Shown: positions 26,134 to 36,018, numbered from the stretch's first letter. The stretch: DNA of 64,000 nucleotides from Nocardioides sp. InS609-2 (GCF_023208195.1 NZ_CP060034.1:310001-374000); one strand, 5' to 3'. Translations and numbers: made by a program. Notes: generated by a model from the letters alone, not told the origin.

Positions 26134-26310
26134 ATATGCACACCCTGGTCCGGCGCTACCTGCCCGGTTGGCAGATCCGCGCCGGAGGAATCGAGATGTT
26201 CCGACCGGAAGCGATCGTTATCGAGCGCTACCGCTACCGGGGGCACCAAGATCCCCACACCATGGTCGAGCGCACCGACAAAGGGATCACCCGCACCAAC
26301 GGCATGACCA
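26057..26310 (+). pseudogene. Group II intron reverse transcriptase/maturase, C-terminal fragment
   Basis: Reads RTFGYVDHFAFWRIVGWLRK, then LVRRYLPGWQIRAGGIEMF and VIERYRYRGHQDPHTMVE. This is the end of the maturase (GIIM) domain of bacterial group II intron proteins, with the typical RYRYRG close to the C-terminus. All reverse transcriptase motifs are lost. It is followed by intron domains V and VI, so the 3' end of an intron is preserved and the 5' part replaced by the P450 region. Confidence 0.75.
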
Positions 26311-26315
26311 CGTGG

Positions 26316-26400
<85 letters not shown>

Positions 26401-26402
26401 GG

Positions 26403-26891
26403 TCCGACCCCTACACCGAACACCCCACCCGCGAAGGGAAGATCTACTGCGCCGCGGTCCTCGACGCGTTCAGCCGGCGCATCGTGGGCTGGTCGATCGA
26501 CTCCCGGCAGGACTCCACGTTGGTGGTCAACGCACTCGACATGGCCATCCGAAACCGGCTGCCGGAGCCGGGCGGGATCGTCCACGCCGACCACGGCGTT
26601 CAGTTCACGTCCTGGGCCTTCGGCGACAAGATCCGCTCAGCGGGCCTCATGCCGTCGTTCGGCAGCGTCGGCGATGGCCTGGACAACGCAATGATGGAAT
26701 CGTTCTGGTCCTCGATGCAGATCGAGCTGCTCAACCGCAAGAAATGGAAGACCCGGGTCGAGCTCGCGAACGCGATCTTCGAGTACATCGAGATCTTCCA
26801 CAATCGTCAGCGCCGCCACTCCGCCCTCGGCTACCGCACCCCAATCGAGTACGAACTCATCTCCGAGAAGAAGAACACCATCCCAGCCTGA
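26403..26891 (+). pseudogene. IS3-family transposase OrfB, 3' part
   Basis: Reads SDPYTEHPTREGKIYCAAVL, DAFSRRIVGWSID, then GGIVHADHGVQFTSWAFG (second catalytic Asp), DNAMMESFWSSMQIELLNR (catalytic Glu) and RRHSALGYRTPIEYEL at the end. This is the rve integrase core of IS3-family OrfB without its N-terminal third. The first Asp (W-x-x-D-x-T) would fall at or before the intron insertion point. It is in frame with the maturase fragment upstream, giving one open frame across the intron remnant. Confidence 0.85.
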
Positions 26892-26975
26892 GACTCACCA
26901 CCGCGAGTGGAAACCAAGCAGTAGGGCAGGTCACCTGACCTGTGAGGCTTCGACCTCCTCGGAAGGATGTCGACC

Positions 26976-27300
26976 ATGCCGAAGCCGAATCTCACGGAGT
27001 TCCGCGACGACGTCAAGGATCAGGCTCCGTTGAACCAGATCGCGAAGGACGCGCGATCTCCGAGGGTCGCCTGCACAACTGGATGAAGAGGGCAGACATC
27101 GATGGCGGCCACCGTCCCGGCCTCAGCGAAGGCGACCGCAGGGAGTTGCGCGAGTTGAACAACAGGATCCGGCTGCTGGAGCAGGAGAACGAGATCCTGC
27201 GCAGGGCTGCTGCCTACCTGTCCCAGGCGAACCCGCCGAGAAGATGGTCTTCCCGCTCGTCCGTGAGATGGCCGCGACCGGCGCCCGCATCGGAGTGCCG
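26976..27300 (+). pseudogene. IS3-family OrfA/OrfB start, decayed
   Basis: MPKPNLTEFRDDVKDQAPLN, then QIAKD, is the start of an IS3-type OrfA. One frame over it resumes ISEGRLHNWMKRADI and RELNNRIRLLEQENEILRRA, the leucine-zipper end. A further frame starts OrfB with MVFPLVREMAATGARIG (27244) and breaks off near 27297. At least one internal deletion/frameshift and loss of almost all OrfB. This is a different IS3 copy from the one ending at 26891; the two lie head to tail. Confidence 0.75.
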
Positions 27301-27348
27301 GTCAGGTGGCGTGCAGGGTCCCCGCGGCGGACCCGAGCTCGATGAGCT

Positions 27349-28410
27349 TCACGACGTACGGCCCAGGACGATGCCGCGGACGCGCAGTCCCTTGATCAGG
27401 CCGTACCCGTCGCTGGCATGCACGGCATCGTCGAGCAGCCCGGCGTGGAGAGTCGCGTCGTCCTTGGGCGACGGCGTCCCGTGGCTGACGACCTGTTCGG
27501 TGGTGCTGAGCTCACGGATCACCACCGCGAGCACGCGGTCGGGCGCGGCGGTGGCTGCCTCGGCGTACAAGGACGGGTCGTGCTGACCGTCATCGCCCAC
27601 GAGCAGCCAGTCCAGCTGGGGGAGATCCTCGAACAGCCGGCGCAGCTGCTGGCGCTTGTGGTCCTGCCCTGACCTGAACCACCCGGTCTGGGTGGGTCCC
27701 CAGTCCGTGAGCAGCAGAGGTCCCATCGGGTAGCCGTGTCGCCGCAGGAAGTCGCCTAGTGCGCCGGCGGCGTTCCACGCGCCAGTGGACAGGTAGACGA
27801 CGAAGATGCCCGGCTCGGCGGCCACGATCTCGCGGTACAGGTCGGCCATGCCGGGCACGGGCTGGCGAGCACTTTCCCTGAGCAGAAAGGCGTTGCGCAT
27901 GGCGATCAACGGCCGCGGCAGCATCGTCACCATCACCGTGTCGTCGATGTCACTGACGAGGCCCAGCCCCGGTCCGGGCGCGACGGTCCGAACCGGCACG
28001 TCGACGGGAGGCGAGCCGTCGGTCGCCAGGGTCGCGGAGTTCCAGCCGGGCTCGAAGGCCGAATCCAGGCGTACGTCGACGTAGCCGCCACTGTCACTCG
28101 TGACCACGTGGCGGTGCTCGCCGAGCTGGACGGTGACCGGGACGTCGGAGGCCGACGCGGTGACGAAGCGACGCCAGCCCCGGGCGTTCTCCGGCTCCTC
28201 GCGTCCCGGCGTCGGTGACGTCAGCAGGACGCGCGCGAGGACCCGGGTCCAGCCGGCCGTGCCGTACGCGACGTACGGCACCACCCCGGGTGTCCAGCCC
28301 CGCGACCGGAGCCGGCGATCGAGACTCGCGTGCAGCAGGGCCTCCGCGCGGGCTGCGCTGCGGGGCCGGAGACTGCCCCTCTCTGCTGCCATCCGGTCAT
28401 TGTTCCGCAT
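27349..28410 (-). CDS. APP1-like phosphatidate phosphatase domain protein (DUF2183)
   Basis: 353 residues. A beta-rich N-terminal half leads to the DUF2183/APP1 catalytic part: GLGLVSDIDDTVMVTMLPRP holds the DxDxT/V HAD-like motif, followed by FVVYLSTGAWNAAGALGDFL and LDWLLVGDDGQHDPSLY. Yeast App1 hydrolyses phosphatidic acid; bacterial relatives are little studied. The ATG at 28410 is taken, with a second at 28392; neither has a strong ribosome site. Its 3' end lies next to IS3 debris but the reading frame ends normally. Confidence 0.8.
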   Translation of the reverse strand: MRNNDRMAAERGSLRPRSAARAEALLHASLDRRLRSRGWTPGVVPYVAYGTAGWTRVLARVLLTSPTPGREEPENARGWRRFVTASASDVPVTVQLGEHRHVVTSDSGGYVDVRLDSAFEPGWNSATLATDGSPPVDVPVRTVAPGPGLGLVSDIDDTVMVTMLPRPLIAMRNAFLLRESARQPVPGMADLYREIVAAEPGIFVVYLSTGAWNAAGALGDFLRRHGYPMGPLLLTDWGPTQTGWFRSGQDHKRQQLRRLFEDLPQLDWLLVGDDGQHDPSLYAEAATAAPDRVLAVVIRELSTTEQVVSHGTPSPKDDATLHAGLLDDAVHASDGYGLIKGLRVRGIVLGRTS

Positions 28411-28419
28411 GCCGGACGG

Positions 28420-28827
28420 TCAGCCGCCCGACAGGAAGCTGAACCGCACGTCCCGCACGGGGTTGTCGACGTTCAGGTCGACCAGGCAGATGCTCTGCCA
28501 CGTCCCAAGCGTGAGCTCTCCGTCGATCACGGGTACAGACGCGTACGGCGGCACGAAGGCCGGCATCACGTGCGCGCGCCCGTGCCCGGGGCTGCCGTGC
28601 CGATGTCGCCAGCGGTCGTCGGCGGGCAGGAGATCGGCGAGCGCGGCCAGCAGGTCGTCGTCGCTGCCGGCGCCGGCCTCGAGGATGGCAATGCCGGCCG
28701 TCGCGTGCGGCACGAAGACGTGCAGCAGCCCGGAACCACGAGACGAGACGAAACTGGCGCAGTCGCGGGTGACGTCGAGGACGCGCTCGACGTCACCGGT
28801 GCGGTAGTGCCGGATCTCGGTGTCCAT
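28420..28827 (-). CDS. YjbQ family protein (UPF0047)
   Basis: 135 residues. The family motif is present: GLLHVFVPHATAGIAILEAG, then WRHRHGSPGHGRAHVMPAFV and LTLGTWQSICLVDLNV. YjbQ proteins have weak thiamine-phosphate synthase activity in Escherichia coli and an unclear main role. The two His-rich stretches are the expected metal/anion site. It lies 9 nt before the DUF2183 gene on the same strand. Confidence 0.85.
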   Translation of the reverse strand: MDTEIRHYRTGDVERVLDVTRDCASFVSSRGSGLLHVFVPHATAGIAILEAGAGSDDDLLAALADLLPADDRWRHRHGSPGHGRAHVMPAFVPPYASVPVIDGELTLGTWQSICLVDLNVDNPVRDVRFSFLSGG

Positions 28828-28847
28828 GAGCCAGATCGTGCCAGGGA

Positions 28848-30278
28848 TCAGGAGCGCTTGAGCAGCGGCCTGGTCGCCGGCCCCTCCAGCACCTCACCGT
28901 CAGCCGTGAAACGCGAACCGTGCAGCGGGCAGTCCCAGCTCTCCTCGGCGTCGTTCCACTTGAGTACGCCGCCCAGGTGGGTGCACACGCCGACCACCCG
29001 GCAGGAGGGGTCGGTGGACGGGGTGTCGCCGCCCGGCAGCCGGTCGCGCGCAACGCGGGCGATGCCCCCAGCGAGCGCCACCCCGACGCCGAGGTTGGTG
29101 CGCACCATCTCGGCCGCACCGGAGGGGCGGGTGATCCGGTGGCCGAGCGTCTTCGCCCACGCCGGCTTCGATCCGAGCATCTGCGCCGAGATGCTCCGCG
29201 CCGCTGCGACGGCGTTGGTCATGCCCCACTTCTCGTATCCGGTTGCCACGTGGATGCGCCCGCCGCCGCGGGGGAGCGGCCCCATGAACGGGATGCCGTC
29301 GTGGCTCCGGTAGTCCTGGGCCGACCAGTGATGCGTCTCGACGGCGCCGGGGAACCAGGTCTCGGTCCACGCACGCAACGCGTCGAGGTGGGCGAGCTCC
29401 GAGCGGGTACGCCCCACCACGTGGCCGCTGCCGCCGACAAGCAGACGGTTCCCGCCGTCCCGAGGGACGTCGCGCACCGATCGGCTGTCCGACCCGGCCG
29501 AGAGATACATCCCCTCCGGGGGCTCGACGCCCTCGAACGCGAGCCCGTAGGAACGCAACGGCTCGAGCTTGGCGAAGTAGAGGCCGCGGTCGAGGATCGG
29601 CGTTCCGGTGGCGAGCACGACCTGGCCGGCGCGCAGCGTCTCGCCACCAGCCAACCGCACGGTCGGTGTGCCGAGCCGGGACACCCCTCTGACCCGGTGA
29701 CCCTGGTGGAGAGTGCCGCCGTGGGCGCGGAGCTGGTTGACGAGCGCTGCCAGCACGTCCATCGGGTCGAACTGCGCCTGGTCGGCCAGCACGGTCGCAC
29801 CGAAGTTCGGGAACGGCACCTCGAGCTCGTCCTGCCAGCGGACCGACAGTCCAAGGTCGCTGGCGACGCGGTGCTCCGTTTCCACGTCGGCTTGCTCGTC
29901 CTTCGTCGCGGCGTACGTCGCAGCCGGGCGGCGCTGCACCTCGACCCCGTGGTCGTCGCAGAACCGCAGCAGCCACTCCATGCCTTCGCGGTTGGCGTCG
30001 AGATACGCCGAGGCGACCTTCTGCGACTGGTGATCACGGATCCGGGAAAGATGGGTGCCCTGCAGCAGCGAGAGCTTTGCCGTCGTGTTGCCGGTCGTGA
30101 CGGCGCCGACGTGGCGCGCCTCCACCACCGCGACCCGCTGGCCGGCGCGGGCGAGGAGCAACGCGGTGGTGAGACCGGTCAGCCCCGCGCCGACGACGAC
30201 GGCGTCGAGCGGCTCGTCCGGGTCGGGCAGGACGTCGTCGGGGAGCGGAACGGAGTTGTCGAGCCAGAGGGAGGTCAC
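28848..30278 (-). CDS. FAD-dependent oxidoreductase with C-terminal Rieske domain
   Basis: 476 residues. Residues 1-390 are a DAO-type FAD domain: VVVGAGLTGLTTALLLARAG is the dinucleotide-binding motif, and HDGIPFMGPLPRGGGRIHVA with GYEKWGMTNAVAAA is the typical DAO end. Residues ~400-476 are a Rieske [2Fe-2S] domain with CTHLGG and CPLHGSRF as the Cys-His pairs. This fusion is common in actinobacteria and bacilli; the substrate is not established. Operon-like with a small acidic protein upstream (13 nt). Confidence 0.85.
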   Translation of the reverse strand: MTSLWLDNSVPLPDDVLPDPDEPLDAVVVGAGLTGLTTALLLARAGQRVAVVEARHVGAVTTGNTTAKLSLLQGTHLSRIRDHQSQKVASAYLDANREGMEWLLRFCDDHGVEVQRRPAATYAATKDEQADVETEHRVASDLGLSVRWQDELEVPFPNFGATVLADQAQFDPMDVLAALVNQLRAHGGTLHQGHRVRGVSRLGTPTVRLAGGETLRAGQVVLATGTPILDRGLYFAKLEPLRSYGLAFEGVEPPEGMYLSAGSDSRSVRDVPRDGGNRLLVGGSGHVVGRTRSELAHLDALRAWTETWFPGAVETHHWSAQDYRSHDGIPFMGPLPRGGGRIHVATGYEKWGMTNAVAAARSISAQMLGSKPAWAKTLGHRITRPSGAAEMVRTNLGVGVALAGGIARVARDRLPGGDTPSTDPSCRVVGVCTHLGGVLKWNDAEESWDCPLHGSRFTADGEVLEGPATRPLLKRS

Positions 30279-30290
30279 GATGCGACCGAC

Positions 30291-30467
30291 TCAGTCGTCG
30301 GCGGTCGCCGGTCCGGTTGGGGTCGCGCCGCCTTCGTCGGTCCAGCCCTCGGACTCATCTGCGTGGCGGGCGGGGTCCGAATCCTCGTCGTTCTCGAGGT
30401 CGACCCGGAGATCAGGCTCGGTGTCGGCTCCGATGTCGGGCACGGTGCTGTAGGACGACGAGCTCAT
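30291..30467 (-). CDS. Small acidic hypothetical protein
   Basis: 58 residues from the ATG at 30467, which has a clean AGGAG 7 nt upstream. Rich in Asp, Glu, Ser and Thr (VDLENDEDSDPARHADESEG), probably unstructured. It lies 13 nt before the FAD/Rieske gene. No function is recognised. The strong ribosome site and codon bias support a real gene. Confidence 0.6.
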   Translation of the reverse strand: MSSSSYSTVPDIGADTEPDLRVDLENDEDSDPARHADESEGWTDEGGATPTGPATADD

Positions 30468-30542
30468 CTGCTTGCTCCTGTGCGTGGGACGTGGTGAGGG
30501 GATGCCATGCGGTACCCGCATCCAGGATCTGCAAACGACCAC

Positions 30543-31484
30543 TCAGGGCAGCAGCACGACCTTGCCGCCCGCGTGGCCCTCGATGACGAACCGGTGCGCG
30601 TCGGCAGCCTCGGCAAGCGGGAAGGTCCGGGAGACGACCACGTCGAGCTCGCCGCGGCCGGCGAGCTCGGCGATCACCAGGCGTGCGCCCTCACGGATCT
30701 CGGTGCCGGGGTCGGCGCCCGGTCCGCCGCCCAGCAGCTTGATGCCGGTGTCCCCACGGCCGAACGCGGCGACGGTGGCGATCCGGTCGAGCGGCGCCAG
30801 CTCGATTGACACGTCGACCGCCTCGTCTGTGCCGATCGTGTCCAGGGCGACGTCGACCCCGTCGGGAGCCGCTGTGCGGACGCGATCGGCCAGCCCGGCG
30901 CCGTACACGACGGGCACGATGCCGTAACCGCGCAGGGTCTCGTGCCGGTGCTCGGCCGCGGTGCCGATCACGGTGGCTCCCCGGCCGAGCGCGAGCTGGG
31001 CGGCGGATAGGCCGACGCCGCCGGCGACCCCGTGCACCAAGACGACGTCGCCCTCGCTGACTCCGGTCGCCTCGAGCAGGTGGTAGGCCGTCACGCCGGT
31101 CAGCGACATGCCCGCGGCCTGCTCCCAGGACAGGCTCGGTGGCTTCGGGAAGACCGACGACGCGGGCGCGTTCAGCGTAGCTGCGTAGCCCCCGGTGACC
31201 CGGTAGCCGACCACCTCGTCGCCCACGGCGATCGGCCCGCTGGGGCCTACTGCGTCGTCGCCGACGGCTGTGACGACCCCGGCCACTTCAAGACCCAGCC
31301 TCTTGGGCAGCTCAGACTCATCGGTGCTCATCATCCCGCTGTAGGACTTCACGTCGATCGGGTTGATCCCGGCCGCGCGCACCTCCAGCGTAACCTCGCC
31401 GGGACCGGGTGCGGCCACGTCGACCTCGCGGACCTCGAGGTGCTCAGGACCGCCGTACGCCGCCGCCACCACAACCGTGCTCAT
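30543..31484 (-). CDS. Zinc-free NAD(P)-dependent quinone oxidoreductase-like MDR protein
   Basis: 313 residues. GroES-like N-terminal domain (VRAAGINPIDVKSYSG, LGLEVAGVVTAVG) and Rossmann domain with VHGVAGGVGLSAAQLALGRG. Catalytic zinc ligands of alcohol dehydrogenases are absent, so it belongs with quinone oxidoreductase/NADP-dependent enal reductases. Divergent from the amidase gene across a 74-nt region. Confidence 0.85.
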   Translation of the reverse strand: MSTVVVAAAYGGPEHLEVREVDVAAPGPGEVTLEVRAAGINPIDVKSYSGMMSTDESELPKRLGLEVAGVVTAVGDDAVGPSGPIAVGDEVVGYRVTGGYAATLNAPASSVFPKPPSLSWEQAAGMSLTGVTAYHLLEATGVSEGDVVLVHGVAGGVGLSAAQLALGRGATVIGTAAEHRHETLRGYGIVPVVYGAGLADRVRTAAPDGVDVALDTIGTDEAVDVSIELAPLDRIATVAAFGRGDTGIKLLGGGPGADPGTEIREGARLVIAELAGRGELDVVVSRTFPLAEAADAHRFVIEGHAGGKVVLLP

Positions 31485-31558
31485 GAGTCACCCTTCGTCG
31501 ATGTGTGTGTCCGCAACGATGCGGCGCGACGGCCTATTCCGCCGGGTACTGTCCGGCC

Positions 31559-33052
31559 ATGGAGCTGGACGAGTACCTGACTCAGGACGCCACCGGCCTC
31601 GCCGGGCTGGTGGCCAGCAGTGACGTGACGCCCACCGAGCTGTTGTCGCTCGCCCGCCAGCGATGCGGCGAGGTGAACCCGACGCTGAACGCAGTCGTCG
31701 CCGATCTCGGGCAGGTTGCCGACGAGCGCGCCGCCGACGCTTCGCTCCGGGGACCGTTCGCCGGAGTGCCGTTCCTCGTCAAGGACCTCGGCCAGGAGTA
31801 CGCCGGGTTCCCGACGTCGAACGGTTGTCGAGCACTGGCCGACGACGTGGCCGAGCGCCACGCGCTGGTCACCGAGCGCTTCCTCGACGCCGGGTTGGTC
31901 ATCTTCGGCAAGACCAACACCCCCGAGTTCGGGGCCAAGGGCGTGACCGAGTCCGAGTACTGGGGGCCGGCGCGCAACCCGTGGAACACCGGCCACACGC
32001 CCGGCGGATCGTCGGGCGGCTCCGGTGCGGCCGTGGCGGCCGGGATCGTCCCGGCGGCGGGGGCCAACGACGGCGGCGGCTCGATTCGGATCCCGGCAGC
32101 CTGCAACGGGCTCGTCGGCCTGAAGACCAGCCGCGGCCTGGGGCCCTACGGTCCGCAGACCGGCGAGGTCATGTTCGGGATGGTCACCCAGGGCGTGCTC
32201 TCGCGGACAGTCCGCGACACCGCCGCCCTGCTCGACACGATCATCGGACCCGACCCGCGCGCCGGCTACGCAGGTGCGCGGCACGAGGTGTCGTTCGCCG
32301 ATCAGTTCGGTGAGCGTCCGGGCACCTTGCGCATCGGCTACTCAGCGTCCTCGGCGATCAACGCCAACCCCGACCCGGAGGCGATCGCGGCCGTGGAAGG
32401 CGCCGCCAAGCTGCTCACCGAGCTGGGCCACCAGGTCGAGGAGGTCTCCCCGCCGTACGACGACGAGGCCCTGGCGCGCGACTTCCTGACGATCTGGTTC
32501 GCCCAGCTGTACGGGCAGGTCGCCGACGTGAAGATGCGCCTCGGCTCACCGGACAGCCACTTCGAGGCCGACACCCTCGCGAGCGCCGAGCTCGGCCGGG
32601 CGACCGGGATGCTCCCGCTGCTGCGCGCCCTCCAGGGTGTGAACGACTACATCCACTCGCTGGCCGGGTTCCACCAGACCTACGACTACTTCCTCACGCC
32701 GACGCTGGCGAAGCCGCCGCTCCCGGTGTTGTCGACCAGGACGCCCGACCGCCTGCAGAAGGCCGCACGCGTGGTCAGGAAGCTGCGCGCGGGCAAGCTG
32801 CTCGCCGCGTCCGGGGTGATGGACGAGATCATCTCCGACAACCTGGGCTGGGTGCCGTACACGCAGCTCGCGAACCTGACCGGACGACCCGCGATCAGCG
32901 TGCCGCTGCACTGGACCGATGCCGGACTGCCTCTCGGGGTCCAGTTCGTCGGCCGTCTCGGCGCGGACGGCGATCTCCTGCGGCTGGCGGCGCAGCTGGA
33001 GGAGGCGCAGCCCTGGGTCCAGCGGTACCCGGCGCCGGCCACCTCGCCCTGA
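31559..33052 (+). CDS. Amidase (amidase signature family)
   Basis: 497 residues. The amidase-signature catalytic triad is visible: Lys in [12 protein letters not shown] (~80), the cis-Ser in [14 protein letters not shown] (~155) and the nucleophile Ser in [19 protein letters not shown] (~180). Members hydrolyse amides such as fatty acid amides, indoleacetamide or nylon oligomers; specificity cannot be read. The ATG at 31559 is chosen because the conserved N-terminus begins there; the earlier in-frame start at 31505 reads poorly. Confidence 0.88.
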   Translation: MELDEYLTQDATGLAGLVASSDVTPTELLSLARQRCGEVNPTLNAVVADLGQVADERAADASLRGPFAGVPFLVKDLGQEYAGFPTSNGCRALADDVAERHALVTERFLDAGLVIFGKTNTPEFGAKGVTESEYWGPARNPWNTGHTPGGSSGGSGAAVAAGIVPAAGANDGGGSIRIPAACNGLVGLKTSRGLGPYGPQTGEVMFGMVTQGVLSRTVRDTAALLDTIIGPDPRAGYAGARHEVSFADQFGERPGTLRIGYSASSAINANPDPEAIAAVEGAAKLLTELGHQVEEVSPPYDDEALARDFLTIWFAQLYGQVADVKMRLGSPDSHFEADTLASAELGRATGMLPLLRALQGVNDYIHSLAGFHQTYDYFLTPTLAKPPLPVLSTRTPDRLQKAARVVRKLRAGKLLAASGVMDEIISDNLGWVPYTQLANLTGRPAISVPLHWTDAGLPLGVQFVGRLGADGDLLRLAAQLEEAQPWVQRYPAPATSP

Positions 33053-33077
33053 CCCGCCGCAGGGGCTGGGTTCTCGA

Positions 33078-33106
33078 AGATCGCACGACCCCTGTGCGTG
33101 CGATCT
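33078..33106. terminator. Hairpin between convergent genes
   Basis: A perfect 10-bp inverted repeat, AGATCGCACG and CGTGCGATCT, with a 9-nt loop. It lies between the stops of the plus-strand amidase and the minus-strand DUF1501 gene and probably serves both. No U-run follows, as often in actinobacteria. Confidence 0.55.
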
Positions 33107-33133
33107 CCGAGCCGTCTGCCGAGGACTGTTGGC

Positions 33134-34372
33134 TCAGGCGCGCATGACGCCCACGGGCTCGCGGGTGAAGCCCGGGAACACCCGGGAGACGTCCGCGTTG
33201 AAACGGGTGCTCACGACCTCCGCCAGCACGCTGCGGTAGTCGGTGGTGACGAGCAGGTCGGCGTCAGCACCGGTGGTCAGACCGGGCCAGCGCGAGTAGT
33301 AGCGGCCGCCGACAACCCCGGCGCCGGCGACGAACATGACGTTGCCGTAGCCGTGGTCGAGACCCCAGTTGCTGTTCTCGGTGACCCGCCGGCCGAACTC
33401 GCTCATCGTCACCAGCGTGACCTTGCCGGCCATCGTGCCGAGGTCGGCGAAGAACACGGCCATCGCCGTGGCGAGGTTCGCCGCGTTGAGGCGCATCTGT
33501 CCCCGGTCGAGGTTGCCTAGGTCGGTGTGCATGTCCCAGTCGCCCTGGTCGACGGTGATCACCTGCACGCCGACGTCGGCTCGGATCACCCGGGCGGCGT
33601 GCCTGAGGGCGTCCCCGAGGTCGCCGTCGGGGTACGACGCGGAGCTCTCGGGCTGCGCTGCGACCGGCGCGAACTCGTCGACCGCCTGGAACGTCGCGCG
33701 GGCCGTCGCGCCGAGGGCGGAGGTGTCCTGGCCCCACAGGGTGTTCAGGGAACGGCGGCGTCCCTGGCCGATGTCCCACTTGTCGGCGCCGGCGATCTTG
33801 ATGCCGTCGAGGTCGGTGGCCGACATGTAGGGCTGCGGCCCTGAGATCGACGTCGGCGGCACGGCCTCTCCCAGGTTCAGCCCCTGCAGCGGAGAGTTCG
33901 TCGCGTCCAGGCCGATCATCCGGTTCAGCCAGCCGTTGCGGGTGGTCGAGCCGGCCGCGGCGTCCTCGACCTCCTCCATGGCAGCGAAGTGCGAGCGGTT
34001 GGGTGCCGGCAGTCCGGTCGCGTGTACGGCGGCAAGGGTGCCGGCGTTCCACATTGGCAGGAGCGGCTCGAGCGCCGGGTGGAGCCCGAACATGCCGTCC
34101 TTTGCCAGCAGGCGTTCGGCGGGTACGCCGATGCGCGGCCGCGCCTGGTAGTAGACCGGGTCCGCGTGCGGCACCACGAGCGAGAGACCGTCGGCTGCAC
34201 CGCGCAGGGACAACACGACGAGGACCGACGGGGCCGGCGCCGCGGCGTACGCACTGGTGGCGACCTGGGAGGCGCCGAACATCATCGCGGTGCCAGCCAC
34301 CCCGGCGGTGCCGAGCATCAAGCCGCGGCGTGAGACGCCGGCGTACTCGGGGCAGCAGGTCTGTGCGGTCAT
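33134..34372 (-). CDS. DUF1501 family secreted protein
   Basis: 412 residues. A Tat signal (SRRGLMLGTAGVAGTAMMFG) leads the DUF1501 domain: VLVVLSLRGAADGLSLVVPH at the front, DQGDWDMHTDLGN and TLVTMSEFGRRVTENSNWGLDHG near the end. The fold resembles alkaline phosphatase/sulfatase enzymes, but activity is unknown. The ATG at 34372 lies 5 nt after the DUF1800 stop, so the pair is cotranscribed, as is typical for these two families. Confidence 0.88.
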   Translation of the reverse strand: MTAQTCCPEYAGVSRRGLMLGTAGVAGTAMMFGASQVATSAYAAAPAPSVLVVLSLRGAADGLSLVVPHADPVYYQARPRIGVPAERLLAKDGMFGLHPALEPLLPMWNAGTLAAVHATGLPAPNRSHFAAMEEVEDAAAGSTTRNGWLNRMIGLDATNSPLQGLNLGEAVPPTSISGPQPYMSATDLDGIKIAGADKWDIGQGRRRSLNTLWGQDTSALGATARATFQAVDEFAPVAAQPESSASYPDGDLGDALRHAARVIRADVGVQVITVDQGDWDMHTDLGNLDRGQMRLNAANLATAMAVFFADLGTMAGKVTLVTMSEFGRRVTENSNWGLDHGYGNVMFVAGAGVVGGRYYSRWPGLTTGADADLLVTTDYRSVLAEVVSTRFNADVSRVFPGFTREPVGVMRA

Positions 34373-34377
34373 GGCGG

Positions 34378-36018
34378 TCACCGGCTCATGTGGGTGGGGG
34401 AGTCGAGGAGGGTCGTGAGCAGCCGCGGCATGCCCCACTTGACGAGGTCGTGCTTGCGGGTGATCACTGTCTTGCGGCCGATGCCGGTCGCCTCGCCGCA
34501 CGCCTTGAGCATGGTCGGTGACGCAGGCCGCTGGAGCAGCTGCCGCGACAGGTGGTCGACGAACCGGTCGAAGCGGATCTGCTTCTGCGGCAGCCACGAG
34601 ACGTGCTTGGCGAAGGTTGCGCCCTTCGACGGCCACCACTGGCCGCTGAGCGAGTAGTGGACGTCGAACGCGGCCAGCATCCGCGACGTGGTCGCCCACG
34701 ACGCGTTGTCGATCGGGGCGCCGTCGGGACGCGCCCAGCCGAACGGCACCGCGCCCAGGCTGGCGACCTGCCACAGCATCGCGTTGGCGGCGTCGTCATC
34801 GGTCGTGGGCCTGGTGGGGCTCACACCCAGCACGCGGTACGTCGCCACGACGTCCTCGCCGGGGTCGCGCACCTTGGCGCCGACGGAGCCGGCAAACGCC
34901 GATGACCCGACGAGTGCCCGCAACACCGGAATGACCCGGCCGTCGTTGGCGAGGTACACGGACGCCAGCTCGTCGACCAAGGTCTGCGGCGGGTCGTCGC
35001 GCACGAACTTCACGGCCAGCTTGCGCCCGATCCGCTGCGCGGTCGCCGGGTGCAGGGCCAGGTAGCGCAGGTAGCGGCGGGTCAGGTCCTGACCGTCGGT
35101 CGACGCATTGGGGTCGTTGAAGCCCATGACCGACACCGCGCCGGTCGCGTGGTCACCCGGGACGTAGCCGGCGTTCCACGTCCTGTAGGCGTCGACGCGC
35201 CACCCGGTGAGGATGCGTGCGGAGTCCTTGACGTCGCCCTCGTCGTAGTTGCCGCGCCCCACGGTGTGCAGCTCGAGCAACTCGCGACCCAGGTTCTCGT
35301 TGGGCGCCCGGCGGGTGGACACAGCATTGTTGAGGAAGATCCCCATGGCCGGATGGGTGATCGCGTCGGTCAGCATGTCGACGAACGAGCCGAGCGCGTG
35401 CCGCCTGATCAGCTCGCCGTACGCCACCCTGTAGGTGAACGCGCCGTCGCCGTTGACCGGCACGTGCAGGTGGTTCTCCCAGAACTCCGTCATCACCTCG
35501 AGCAGCTGCCGCCCGGAGTGGATGCGCCGCGCCAGCGCCCAGCGCTGGTAGTCGGCCATCACCTGCCAGCTCGGCTCGACGCCGCTCTGGGTGTTGGCCC
35601 AGAGCACCTGCGGCGAGTTGGCGAGTCCGGGCCACCACGACTTGAGCCCGTCGGTGTACGCGTCGGAGATCGAGGCCGGGTCCAGCTGGCCCTCGAACCA
35701 CGCCTTCGCGCCGCCGGCCCTAGCGACCTGCTTGGCGAGGCCGGCGTTGATGCCGTAGGAGAAGCGGCCCACCAGGTGCCGGTCGGCTGTCGACAGCACG
35801 ACCGTCTTCCTCCGATACGCCGTGGAGCGGGCCTTCTTGCGCGCCTTCTTGCTCCTCTTCTCCTGCTTGCCCTTCTTGCGCTGCTTCGTCCGGCCAGGTG
35901 CGGCGAGGGCCGGCACGGGCGTGACCAGGTCGATGCCCGGCCCCGCGGCGACCAGCCCGGCGGTGGCCGCGACCCGCGTCAGCACCGCCCGCCTGGAGGC
36001 CACGGGCGTCTCGAGCAT
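34378..36018 (-). CDS. DUF1800 family secreted protein
   Basis: 546 residues from the ATG at 36018; a GTG at 36042 is also possible. Tat-like signal (ASRRAVLTRVAATAGLVAAG), then a very basic linker (KQRKKGKQEKRSKKARKK) of unusual density. The DUF1800 core follows: RFSYGINAGLAKQVARAGG, EFWENHLHVPV, NENLGRELLELHTVGRGNY and VKDSARILTGWRVD. Proteins of this family always travel with DUF1501 partners; the function is unknown. The Lys/Arg linker may bind wall polymers or nucleic acid (speculation). Confidence 0.87.
   Translation of the reverse strand: MLETPVASRRAVLTRVAATAGLVAAGPGIDLVTPVPALAAPGRTKQRKKGKQEKRSKKARKKARSTAYRRKTVVLSTADRHLVGRFSYGINAGLAKQVARAGGAKAWFEGQLDPASISDAYTDGLKSWWPGLANSPQVLWANTQSGVEPSWQVMADYQRWALARRIHSGRQLLEVMTEFWENHLHVPVNGDGAFTYRVAYGELIRRHALGSFVDMLTDAITHPAMGIFLNNAVSTRRAPNENLGRELLELHTVGRGNYDEGDVKDSARILTGWRVDAYRTWNAGYVPGDHATGAVSVMGFNDPNASTDGQDLTRRYLRYLALHPATAQRIGRKLAVKFVRDDPPQTLVDELASVYLANDGRVIPVLRALVGSSAFAGSVGAKVRDPGEDVVATYRVLGVSPTRPTTDDDAANAMLWQVASLGAVPFGWARPDGAPIDNASWATTSRMLAAFDVHYSLSGQWWPSKGATFAKHVSWLPQKQIRFDRFVDHLSRQLLQRPASPTMLKACGEATGIGRKTVITRKHDLVKWGMPRLLTTLLDSPTHMSR

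Noticed and set aside
34373..34774. Longer DUF1501 protein starting at 34774
   Set aside because: The upstream part is shadow of the DUF1800 gene; the Tat signal right after the ATG at 34372 marks the true N-terminus.
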